Shown here: positions 9,857 through 19,191 of the stretch, piece by piece
Layout of the letters: each line of letters starts with the position of its first letter
Position numbering within the stretch: position 1 is the first letter of the stretch
NCBI GenBank assembly: GCA_002751075.1
Contig: NAOQ01000806.1
Coordinates: forward strand, 5,298 to 27,965
Origin: Ichthyophonus hoferi
Taxonomy: Eukaryota > Opisthokonta > Ichthyosporea > Ichthyophonida > Ichthyophonidae
Direction: 5' to 3'
Length of the DNA: 22,668 nt
Notes under the pieces: model-generated
The model's input: only the letters and a program-made list of their open reading frames with translations
Databases searched by the model: none
Told to the model about the DNA's origin: nothing
Position numbers and translations under genes: made by a program

Positions 9857-12759
9857 ATGTCTGCTTCTGTCCCTGAAACTGAATTAGAGCGTAAGCGAGC
9901 TCTTGTGAAAGAATTACTTTCCAAGAAGGAGAAATTGGAGGCTGAAATAAAGAAGTCACTAGATGTAAGTGGGACAGTATTCTACTAGAAGAAAGTGATC
10001 TAGTATTATACTTTAAATAGTATTATACTTTAAATAGATTACTTTGAGTAGCCCATAACAGACATACATACCCCTATATATATATATGTAAGTGATATAA
10101 TATGATACTTTTGGTAGATGATTGTTTTCAGAGCTATAAGAAAGTACAAGCTCTTGTAAATAAGACTAAATGAAATTTGTATACATGTTATATTGTTTAG
10201 TACTTAGTTTAAATGATTAAGTGTTTGTTTCCTCTGACACTTTCTTTCTTTCCCTGCTCTTCTTATTAATTATCTTCTAGTTGCTTTTTTTTTTTACCTC
10301 CTAAATGACTCCTTTTTCCTTTTGTCTTGGGTTGTTCTTATACGCTTCTTTTACAATCCCTTGACGATCTGTGGCCGTTGTATTTTCTTTTTTTCTTCTT
10401 ATTCTTATTATCGTTTGCTTGGTTTTATAATTGTACTTGAATAGTAGCATGCCTGTATGTCTTAGTGCATTTATGTTAGTGAATTATTATCAAATTTCAT
10501 GGTGTAATATACACCTTGTTATATGTACAGAGAGGTTGTATTTCATTTTAACTATTATCTAGTAGTATTTTATCACAAGAATTGCTTAGATTTTCAACCA
10601 TAATAAAATAACAACGTGCATAACAAAGATAATTATTAACACTCCAATAAATTGTTTCCATTAGTATTAAAATAATGAAATATAAAATAAAATAAACAGC
10701 TTCTGATGGACCAGGGGGTTACAGACATTGAAGAGTCAGAATGTTGGTATGACCACGCCACTAGTGGACCGGTGGGTGTTTCTATTGTGTGCATTCTGTT
10801 GGATCAGACTCAAGTTTTCTTTTATTTCAATTATCTTTTTTAACTTACATACATATATACATACATACACGCATACTATAATACATACACGCATTCACAC
10901 ACGCACACACAATATACCTGTTCTCACTTGTTATTCTTTGTTCTTTTACCCATATAGGGAAGGGTTTCCACGTGGGGATGTGGATTTGCACGTGGTACGC
11001 AGTGAACGACATGACGTTATTATGATGCAAAACGATCATAAAGCTCTTATGATAGAGGTGGAGAAAGCTATACATGACCTTCATGCCGCGGCTCGGGCCC
11101 TCTCCAAGCCTTCAGAGGTAAGGGGATGACGTCACGTTTCTAGGGGCATGATTACTAATAATAGTAATGATAGTAATAGTAGTAGTAGGTGAGATCGGAA
11201 GAGGGACACGTAAAGAGAGTCACATAGATAGTGGCTAGGGCTAGATAGAATGTGTAATATACATAAAGTAAGAGGGATAGGGTAAAGGAGAGATATGGAT
11301 GGATGGATAGCTGTAGATGGTGGGTCGGTTTGCTAATAATGGTATGATGTGAAAAGGCCTGCATATACGTAAGTGTGATAGTGAGGAGAGGATAGGATAG
11401 TGAGTATATGATAGTTGGTTGGTTACAGGTGTGGGTGTCAAGTTTGTATTGTACCTAGCTATAGATTGGTAGAATATTGGGAGGAAAGGAGAAGTAAAGA
11501 ACTAGACTGTTTATAGGTGCTCTGCAATAAAATTATAGAAGTAGAGATAGAGCTAGAGATAGAAAGTCAGCAATAGTGCCTTTATTGAAATCTCTGCTTG
11601 CAATTGCAAATATTATTCTCAATGGATAGGATAATACCTACACAGACCTACGCAGACCTGTACAATATACTGCTTTATGCATGTGTCCTCTAGCCTTCCT
11701 AAAAGATTAAACACCCACGTAAAGTATAATATAAATACCAACATAAACCAATTTTTTTTTTCACATTAACAAGTAACAAAATAGAATAGCAAGAAATTCA
11801 ACATTACAGATTCAAATTGACCAATGGAACCCTGATTATCTATGATTACCAATCCACAGACAGAGCCAACCTCCGACCAACCACCACAGGCCTTTGCGAA
11901 AATTAACAGTGTGATGGACTTATCACCTGCTCAACAAGCCAGTACGTATCTACCAGTCAGTGCTCTTGCATGTATATAGTTACGCAATTTTATATACCTG
12001 CATAAATGCATTTAGACAGGTGTATATAATAAAGGTACAGGCATTATATATATATATATATATATATCTTGCATTTCAAATATTTCTCCCTAGCTATTTA
12101 CTGCAATAATATGCATACCTCATTACATGGTTATTCGTTTTATACACACAATAATAGTAAAATAATTTTTTAGTGGCCGCCTAACAGAAACAATAGGAGA
12201 TAAATCTAGCGCGTGTTAAAATAGGGTAAGATAGATCTACATAATCACACACTAATCATAGTAATATGGTGACTTAACACCACCTCTACAATTCCCTTCA
12301 TATCATGTGATATACTATACTATACTGTACCTTTCATAAGTAATTTACGTCACAGTGCTATATTAACTCTCCTCTCTCTATCTTCTCTCTCTTTTTCACT
12401 CTATATGTATCTATGTTTAAATATATATTTATTCTATTCAGATCTGCGTGCGGGAGATCTAGTGATTTGTTTTGGGTCCGTGAATGCTGCTAACTATAAT
12501 GGGCTGCACGTATGTGATTATATATATGTATATGTGTTGTGTGTATGTGTAAAAATGTGTGTATGTATGCATTGGTGTTTATGTGTATAGAAACGTATAA
12601 TGGGATTATATATTTATTTATATATAAAGTTATATTATCATGTGGGATAAATAAGGGTGTCTTATAGGTTGCTATTAATAGTATGCAGGCCAATTCTTTG
12701 TAAAGAGAGGTGTGTTATAAAAAGATAGACAAAGACAAATGCATACAACTACACATAAA

Positions 12760-12796
<37 letters not shown>

Positions 12797-13854
12797 AGAC
12801 CTAGTAGTGTACATAATATAGTATACAGGAATCTATCTCAATATAAATCATTACTACGTAGGTTTAATAGATAATTTATCTATAATTGTACTTGCTAGCT
12901 GAATAACCATTTAGGTAAGGAACCATGGCAACGTATTACACATGTTCTAACAACAAGTAGTCTAGATAGGATTCTAACAACCAATATGTGCACATACATG
13001 TATGTGTATGTGTATGGGTGGGTTTACAGAGTGTGTCCAATGTTGTCAGTAGTAGTGAAGGCAGGCCTCTAGAGGTCAAAGTATGGAGGGGGGACAGGTA
13101 GGTTGTTGTTGTGATCAAACCAAAATAGGCTTTGTTTTGTTTTTAATGACCTACTGAACTGGTGCGACGAGAGCCACTCACAGCCTCTTTTAATTTGTTG
13201 ACCACATCATATTTATCAGATAACAAATGTATAGTAGTAACTATACATATTCTTATGCTAATATATAGATATAATACATAGACTATAATGCAATATAAAA
13301 ATTATGATGTTACTATACTGATGAGAGTAAGGCCATGGTGATGCATTATAAGTTGTAGGTCTGTCACACTATGGGATATATATGTATACTACAACATGTA
13401 AATGAAAATATTCCAAGAAAGATAGATAATCTAAAAGAAACGTAAATACCGTATGATATATATATATATATATATACCACACCTATATAAGAATATTATT
13501 TCCCATCAAATATAATTGGTCATGTATCATTTAACAAGGACAAGTCTAATAATAGAGATCAATAAGGTATGTGTTAAAGGAATATGTGTTTAATTAGAAT
13601 ATTTCTTTATGTATACATATATACGTTACTATTTCATATGTAATCTGATAAAATTAGTTAGCGTAATCTAAACCTGCAATCAGATGACATATCGGGTTGG
13701 TGTTTAATGGTTAGCCAAACAAAGACGACCGATTAATATTCTATAAGAACAGCCATTAACAAAGGTGATGGGCTACAGAATTGAGAGGCTCTTATTGGTG
13801 CCCCAAAAATGGGCAGGAAAAGGGTTACTAGGCTGCCATATTGTCCCATTATAG
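9857..13854 (+). CDS. PSMD9: 26S proteasome assembly chaperone PSMD9/Nas2 (p27), 7 exons
   Basis: PSMD9 (yeast Nas2) is a cytosolic and nuclear chaperone that holds Rpt5 during assembly of the proteasome base. Exons: 9857-9964, 10725-10771, 10958-11117, 11860-11941, 12442-12509, 13030-13097 and 13779-13854. All introns are GT-AG and all phases close, giving 202 aa against 223 in human. Residues 1-104 are the helical N-terminal part, with [17 protein letters not shown] (46-62) and MQNDHKALM (75-83), the family signature blocks. A short linker follows. The PDZ domain runs from AFAKINSV (about 116) through [14 protein letters not shown] (134-147) and [16 protein letters not shown] (162-177) to the hallmark end [15 protein letters not shown] (188-202). 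Exon 2 is only 47 nt and exons 5-7 are each under 80 nt, so no long open frame reveals the gene. Introns carry retroelement pieces and microsatellites. The gene looks intact. Confidence 0.95.
10001..10037. repeat. 17-bp tandem duplication in PSMD9 intron 1
   Basis: TAGTATTATACTTTAAA occurs twice head to tail, followed by TAG. Confidence 0.9.
10849..10912. repeat. TACA/CACG microsatellite in PSMD9 intron 2
   Basis: Degenerate (TACA)n passes into (CACACG)n-type units within the 186-bp intron between exons 2 and 3. Confidence 0.8.
11127..11134. promoter_or_regulatory. Consensus CRE-type site TGACGTCA in PSMD9 intron 3
   Basis: A perfect 8-bp palindrome lies nine bases after the exon 3 donor. 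It matches the ATF/CREB-type consensus. It may be chance; no other regulatory signal surrounds it. Confidence 0.2.
11150..11570. repeat. Purine-rich simple-sequence tract (GATA/GTA-type) in PSMD9 intron 3
   Basis: Runs such as TAGTAGTAGTAGG, GGATGGATGGATAG and AGAGATAGAGCTAGAGATAG make this stretch poor in C. Open frames on the other strand are only its low-complexity shadow. Confidence 0.6.
12045..12067. repeat. (TA)n microsatellite, PSMD9 intron 4
   Basis: Uninterrupted alternating TA tract, directly before the LTR-like fragment. Confidence 0.9.
12069..12250 (+). mobile_element. TRIM-like LTR fragment with primer-binding site in PSMD9 intron 4
   Basis: Bases 12069-12173 match the LTR of the miniature element at 14283-14862, sharing CTATTTACTGCAATAATAT and GGTTATTCGTTTTATAC. 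They are followed at 12174 by TGGCCGCCTAACAG, and then by the same leader (ATCTAGCGCGTGTTAA...GGTAAG). This is a 5' LTR, primer site and leader without a visible 3' partner, so it is a broken fossil lying sense to the host gene. Confidence 0.72.
12762..12794. repeat. (AT)n microsatellite, PSMD9 intron 5
   Basis: Uninterrupted alternating AT tract of about 33 bases. Confidence 0.92.
12819..12955 (-). repeat. Dispersed repeat R2, copy 2 (in PSMD9 intron 5)
   Basis: This copy shares GTATACAGGAATCTAT, AAATCATTACTACGTAGG and AACGTATTACACATGTT with the copies at 3681 and 15790, in the same orientation. It lies between exons 5 and 6 of PSMD9, antisense if the minus-strand reading is taken as forward. 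Confidence 0.7.
13456..13476. repeat. (AT)n microsatellite, PSMD9 intron 6
   Basis: Short uninterrupted alternating AT tract. Confidence 0.85.
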
Positions 13855-14282
13855 TAGTGGTGGGTGGTTGGGCTAATTATTCGTCTATTGTCAACACATA
13901 CCAGTATCTCTTCCTTTGTTTTTTATTGATGTCTTCTGTTCTAAGTATGTGTATATGTGTGTATTATATCCCACGGGATTAGTTTAAGGTATATATTCAA
14001 TGCTTTACTGTATAGAGGTTGCGCTTGTACTCTTATTTATTTGACCACGTCCACCATGACTTCCTCTCCCTCCTTTGTGCACTGACCTCATTATCATTTC
14101 AATTCCCCTCTACTCATCATGCACGTTCTACTAGAATTATAAGCTTTCCTTCTATAACAAACTATGCATATGCACCTGAGGTACAGAATAAGACGTAAGG
14201 CAATATGTAGGTAGTCTATGGTTGATGGGCCCCAGTTGTCATATATGACATTGTAATCTAACCACTAGGTTGGTATACAAAG
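13855..14282 (+). other. PSMD9 3' flank
   Basis: GT-rich sequence (GGTGGGTGGTTGGGC) and U-rich runs follow the stop codon and fit a 3' UTR and cleavage region. No exact AATAAA was found close by; GAATAAG near 14200 is a weak candidate. Nothing else was recognised. Confidence 0.4.
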
Positions 14283-14862
14283 TGTTGTAACTCACAATGT
14301 TTTACCTATTTATTTCCCGCAATATGATTGGATGCAAGGATCATAGATTAGTTGTTGATCAAATTATATCAATGCTTGGATCAAAATCATAATTGATCAA
14401 CTATGACCTTGACCAATAAATTAATCTCGCCATTATCATTCCAACTATGATTGATTGATCAATCAGCAATCAATCATTGTTACAAGATTACTCGTTTTAC
14501 ACTCACCACAATAACAAAAGACTATTGTAGTGGCCGCCCAACAGGGAAAAGATAAGCTAGATCTAGCGTGTGCTGAACACGGTAAGGCAGAATCACTGAA
14601 TCACAACGCAAGAAAGGGTATAGTGATACATCTGACTTTCACCCAACAGAACGTTCTACTCCTATTCCTGTGCTCCGCGTATTGCGTTGTGGACTGCACT
14701 ATGAGTGGGAATTATACTGGATTTCTGCAATATATTGGTGCCATTTGTAATATTTTGCTGCAACCTTATACGTTTCTACCCGTCTATTTGCTGCAATAAT
14801 ATATATACATTGTTGCAAGGTTATTCGTTTTGCGTTCGCCACAATTAAAGAATACTATAACA
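14283..14862 (+). mobile_element. Miniature LTR element (TRIM-like) with primer-binding site
   Basis: The left LTR (14283-14530) begins TGTTGTAAC and the right LTR (14756-14862) begins TGCTGCAAC and ends TATAACA. Both share TTACAAGATTACTCGTTTT / TTGCAAGGTTATTCGTTTT and the CACAAT block. The left LTR is longer because it contains an extra AT-rich insert of about 140 bases. A primer-site candidate TGGCCGCCCAACAGGG starts at 14531 directly after the left LTR, then a non-coding internal of about 225 bp. Size and layout fit a terminal-repeat retrotransposon in miniature. It has no protein of its own and would have needed a helper. Old; no matching target duplication found. Confidence 0.72.
14330..14472. 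mobile_element. Palindrome-rich insert in the left LTR of the TRIM-like element
   Basis: This segment has no counterpart in the right LTR or in the copy in PSMD9 intron 4. It contains several TTGATCAA / ATTGATCAAT sites and an inverted pair (TCATAGATTAGTTGTTGATCAA and TTGATCAACTATGA). It may be a small MITE-like insert, but clean terminal inverted repeats and a target duplication were not proven. Confidence 0.4.
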
Positions 14863-15789
14863 GAATTATAGTATTTGCCGATTGAAGTTAGGATTCTTAG
14901 CCAGTGTAAATGGATGGGAAATTGACAGTCCTTTGGACGGTGCTTACTTTTATTAGACACCTTTATTAAGTCTTGACAAAATATCTATACTGCATGTTAT
15001 CTATCATCCTTCTTACTACCCAAGGGTCTAGTATATTCTGTGGTACATCTTACTAATATGGCGATGATCACGTAGTATATCCCGGGCACTTCCCAGAGAT
15101 TTCTTATCTATAATTAAAATCGAATTTATGCTTTGCTGTAGCAACAGGTCGGTCAGATAATGTCACGTGGCAACCTCCTCCTTGAATAAATATGAAGATA
15201 TAGGGGACCTTATTTAAATGATTATCTATGCCCTGGTCGGGTGGATTTGCACTAGGGAATATCAGAATATCAATATTTACTGGCTCATATTAGCTATTAT
15301 TACGTTATTTCTTTCTGGCTTTTACTGATATATACTCTAAAGTGACATCTACAATATTTCCCAGATGATATTATTGGTTTGTGCACACCAATAGCACATC
15401 ATTTCTCTAAGATTTTTGCTCAATTGTCCACGTGAGTATTGCAGAAGGCAATACCTATGACGTCACCACCCTGGTTTGGTTGCTGTGTTTTATTGGCTCA
15501 AAACATACATTTCAGATCAACCACCGATAAATTTTATTTAAAGACAAATGTTTATTTTTATTAGTCTAGAAATTTCCTAGTTCCGAATTGAAGAGGTCAA
15601 TTCATAATGATTATTTTAAGCATTAACTTTCTAGACCTCAAACCAATCTTTAAATATCTTAACTAATCGGGAAACTGCTTCTTATTATTCTAATTGCGCG
15701 ATTATCACGCACTGGTTTGAGATAATGGCGCATCAAACTACCAGGACTCAGTAATATGCTAAATATAAATATAGAATCAGAGTACTGTG
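14863..15789. other. Gene-free stretch
   Basis: No exon or RNA gene was recognised. It holds an E-box CACGTG (15429-15434), a CRE-type TGACGTCA (15458-15465) and an inverted CCAAT (ATTGG, near 15493) within about 70 bases. These may mark an old promoter or be chance. Confidence 0.45.
15429..15497. promoter_or_regulatory. Cluster of E-box, CRE-type and inverted CCAAT motifs
   Basis: CACGTG, TGACGTCA and ATTGG occur close together in otherwise AT-rich DNA. No gene start was recognised next to them. Offered as a candidate only. Confidence 0.22.
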
Positions 15790-15967
15790 GTATGGTATAC
15801 AAGAATTTATCCTAATCTGGATCATTACTACACAAGTTTAACAGATAATTTATACTATTTGATTAATAGCAGGAAATAAATAAATAGAATATATGTTATA
15901 TTTTAATATAAACAAATTTAAAAGATATATTTGTAACGTATTACATATTACACATGTTTTCACAATA
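15790..15967 (-). repeat. Dispersed repeat R2, copy 3
   Basis: This copy shares GGTATACAAGAATTTATC, GGATCATTACTA, AATAGAATATATGTTATATT and the CGTATTACA...CACATGTT block with the other two, in the same orientation. It lies about 300 bases before the LTR array. Confidence 0.7.
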
Positions 15968-16265
15968 TGCTCAAATCTGTCAAGACTCTGCCTGCTATGC
16001 AGCCTTTACTATCACCAATGGATGATACAATTTACCATCATAGCAGTTAGTCATACATAGATAGTCATATAAAACATTTAGACATTGGTGTCTATTGAGA
16101 AATCCTCCCGCGGGAGAGGAAGGCCGAGTTTCAACATGATACAAAGTTACAAGTCTTTTCAAATGCCAAGTGAGTATGTATCGCCTATTATGCTGATGGA
16201 TGCAATTGCTGTGAAAATAGATCATACAATCTATACTCATAGTAGTCAGTTATAGAATTGGCTAG
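15968..16265. other. Unassigned segment between R2 and the LTR array
   Basis: No repeat partner was found in the window. An 81-residue minus-strand frame (16240-15995) has no recognised similarity. A perfect GC palindrome CTCCCGCGGGAG at 16105-16116 stands out in AT-rich DNA. Confidence 0.4.
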
Positions 16266-18280
16266 TGTAGAGAATTATAAATAGGCACAGAATGTTCAAC
16301 TAATCTATATTCGTTTGGAAGGAGAGAGTGTGACGAATTAAATAATGAGCGTTTTAATGTGCTCACTCAGAGTACAGATACTAAGGCACGTCTTTTTATT
16401 AATAAACAAATCAGCATGACCTGCTTTAGGCGGGACCCAAAACATACGATGTGAAATGGCTTATTATGTAGCTTCAGGATCTCTACCATTGGCTGATTTA
16501 ATTTTGATAGATCATCTTAGATTATCGTTTAACACTAAATTGCACTAACCATGTTGCAAATGTAATAATAATTGCTAATAATATTAAATGTTTATAGTTG
16601 TGAAAGGAAATACCGAAATTAATTAAATATTTCTGTTTTAACACTCTCCCTTGGCCTAGGAAGGTCATTTCACTTAGAGCATAAAACCTACGCAAAAATA
16701 ATATGAAAAGAACCTTAACATGGTGACTGCTTAGCTGTAAGCTTGTTGCTCACTACATAAACTAGATAATTCTTCACAACGTTCATGAGTAACTGCGGTA
16801 TGGCACTCAATTTGTTTTTTTTATTAAAAAAAAAGCAAGAGAGTTGACCAAATTATATGTTAAATGTTCCTGTTGGCTCTGGATTTGGCTCTGGCTCTGT
16901 TGTAGGCCCTGGCATCTGGTGGTTGGCGGCTGGCAGTTGAGGTGATATGTAGGTGATGCTCAGTAGCCTTGTAGATTAATTTGGGGTCACTTTGAAGCTG
17001 GAAATGTTGATAATTCAAATTTAGATTTCAATACAGTGTGTAGATGTAATGAAATAAAGCCCCATCACGTAGAAGTCAGTAGATGGATGTAGGGTTGGAG
17101 TGAAGTGTTTTCAGCGTTGTTGATTTGATAGAATTACCAGGTTTTGTGACCGTAGTAAACAACTTAAGCTTTCTCTTCTACCATGTTGGGAATAATAAAT
17201 AGAGACGGGAGTATTCTTGTAATCTATATTTGTTTAGAAGGAGAGAGAACGCCGAATTAAGCAAAAAACGTTTTAGTGTGCTCTTTTACACACTCGGAGT
17301 ACAGATATGATAAGGCACGTTTTTTTTATTAAACAAATCAGCAGGACTTGCTTTGGGCAGGGTAAGCAATGTGCTATTTGGACCCAAAAGATACAATCGA
17401 AAATGGCTTACTATGCCGTTACAGGATCTCGGGCTTTGATTGGTTTAATTTTGATAAACCATCTCGGATTGACGTTTAAAACCAACAGATTGCACAATGT
17501 ATTTTTTCAGGCTACATATGTAATAATAATTGCTAATAATATTAAATGTTTATAGCTGTGTAAAAGTCAGTTGACCAAACTGTATGCTAAATGTTCCTGC
17601 TGGCTCTGAATCTGGATCTGGCTCTGGCTCTTTTAGGACTTGGCATCTGGTAGCTGGCGGCTGAAGACATGTGGGTGATTCCCAGCTGTTTTGCAGACTA
17701 CCTTGACGTTACTTTGAAGCTGGAAATGTTGATAGTTCAAATATATATTTCAATATGTGTAGAGGGGTATAGGGTTGGGGTGAAGTATTTTCAGCATTCG
17801 TGGATTGTCGATTTGATAGAATTACCAGGTTTTGTGACCGTGGTAAACTATTTAAGCTTTCTCGGATACCATGTTGGAAATATAAATAGAAACAGGAACG
17901 TTCTTTAACTTACATTCGTTTAAGAGAGAGAACATCAAATTAATTAAGAGGCATTTCAATGGGCTTCTGTGCATACACGAGGTACAGACATTTTAAGACA
18001 CGTTTTTATTATTAAACAAATCAGCAGGACTTGCTTTAGGCGGGATGCCTAAGCAACGTGCTATTTGGACCAGAAGATACGATCTGAAATGGCTTATGAG
18101 GATGCAGGATCTCTAGCATTGGCTGGTTCAATGGTGATAAGATCATCTTGGATTGTCGTTGTTTAATAACAGATAGTTATTTTCCCAGCCTATGTATGTA
18201 ATAATAATTGCGAATAATATTAAATGTTTATAGCTATGTAAAGAAAAATTCAAAATTAATTGCGTATTCCAGTTTCAGTA

Positions 18281-18293
18281 CTCTCCCTTGGCA
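18281..18293 (-). other. Polypurine tract of the array element
   Basis: On the minus strand TGCCAAGGGAGAG abuts the next LTR. The equivalent tract is at 16644-16656. This is the expected plus-strand priming site of an LTR element. Confidence 0.6.
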
Positions 18294-18770
18294 TAGCCGG
18301 ATAATTTCACCTAGGGCATAAAACCTGCGAAAAAGGAATATGAAAAGAACTTTAAAATGGTGGCTGCTTAGCGGTAAGCCTTCGTTCACCAAATGAACTA
18401 GATAATTCCTGATGACATTCAGAAGTGACAGTGGCATGGCACCCATATTTTTTTTAAAAAAAAAACGAAAAGCAGTTGACCAAACTGTATATTAACTGTT
18501 CCTGCTGGCTCTGGATCTGGCTCTGTTGTAGGCCCTGATATCTAGTGGTTGGTGGCTGGCGGCTGAGGTAATATGCGAGTAATGCTCAGTTGTTTTGTAG
18601 ATTACCTTGACGTTACTTTGAAGTTGGAAATGTTGATAGTTCAAATATAAATTTCTATAGTGTGTAGATGGATATAGATATAGGGTTAGGGTGAAGTGTT
18701 TTCAGCATTCGTGAATTATTGATTTAATAGAATTACCAGGTTTTGTGATCATAGTAAACTATTTAAGCTT

Positions 18771-18782
18771 TCTCTGCTACCA
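18771..18782 (-). other. Primer-binding site of the array element (initiator-Met type)
   Basis: TGGTAGCAGAGA starts immediately after an LTR ending CCCAACA. Animal-type initiator-Met tRNA ends CUCUGCUACCA, whose complement is TGGTAGCAGAG. Confidence 0.65.
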
Positions 18783-19191
18783 TGTTGGGAACAATAATTA
18801 GAGACAGGAGCGTTCCTGTAACTTACATTTGTTTAGGAGAGAAAACATCAAATCAATTAATTAAGGAGCGTTTTAGTGTACCCCTGTGCATACACGAGAT
18901 ACAGATATTTTAAAACACGCTTTTATTATTAAAAAAATTGGCAGGACTTGCTTTAGGGGGGATGCCTAAGCAATGTGCTATCTGCACCCAAAACATAACG
19001 AACTGAAATGACTTATTATGTAGATGTAGGATCTCTGGTATTGGTTTCGTTCAATTTTAATAGATCATTTTGGATTGCCGTTGTCTAACAACAAGTTGCA
19101 CTAGCTATTTTCCCAGGCTACTTATATATGTAATAATAATTGTTAATAATAATAAATAATAATAATCAAATATTCTTGTTATAGCAGTTAG

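Larger units (their letters stand above)
16266..19186 (-). mobile_element. Tandem array of a non-coding copia-like LTR element: four LTRs sharing three internal segments
   Basis: Read on the minus strand, LTRs lie at about 19186-18783, 18280-17872, 17563-17184 and 16643-16266, all in one orientation. Internal segments of unequal length (about 300-540 bp) lie between them. Each internal segment begins with a site resembling the initiator-Met tRNA complement: TGGTAGCAGAG at 18782, with close variants at 17871 and 17183. Two of the three end in a purine tract GCCAAGGGAGAG directly before the next LTR, as a polypurine tract should. LTRs begin near TGTTAAAACAG and end TTATTCCCAACA. Outside flanks are GCTAG (16261-16265) and GTTAG (19187-19191), a near-match 5-bp target duplication for the whole array. 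The internal parts code for nothing recognisable. Old and diverged. Confidence 0.82.

Noticed and set aside
10728-11129. Single 133-residue plus frame spanning PSMD9 exons 2 and 3
   Set aside because: It is read-through of intron 2, whose middle is microsatellite. The spliced form restores the [13 protein letters not shown] block.
11155-11441. Minus-strand frames of 66-69 residues in PSMD9 intron 3
   Set aside because: They are translations of purine-rich simple sequence, full of Tyr, Thr, His and Pro.
12668-12699. Possible 32-nt exon ([10 protein letters not shown]) between PSMD9 exons 5 and 6, with AG before and GT after
   Set aside because: It ends in phase 2 while the well-supported exon at 13030 must start in phase 0. 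Exon 5 joins exon 6 directly with a better match to PSMD9.
15995-16240. Minus-strand 81-residue frame between R2 and the array
   Set aside because: No recognised motif and no repeat partner; a chance frame of this size is expected.
17307-17555. Plus-strand 82-residue frame inside the LTR array
   Set aside because: It lies wholly within an LTR, is not kept open in the other LTR copies and resembles no protein.
18234-18446. Minus-strand frame beginning MGAMPLSLLNVI in the array, reminiscent of a gag start
   Set aside because: It runs across the internal segment, the polypurine tract and into the LTR, so it cannot be a normal gag. The phrase alone is too short to support homology.
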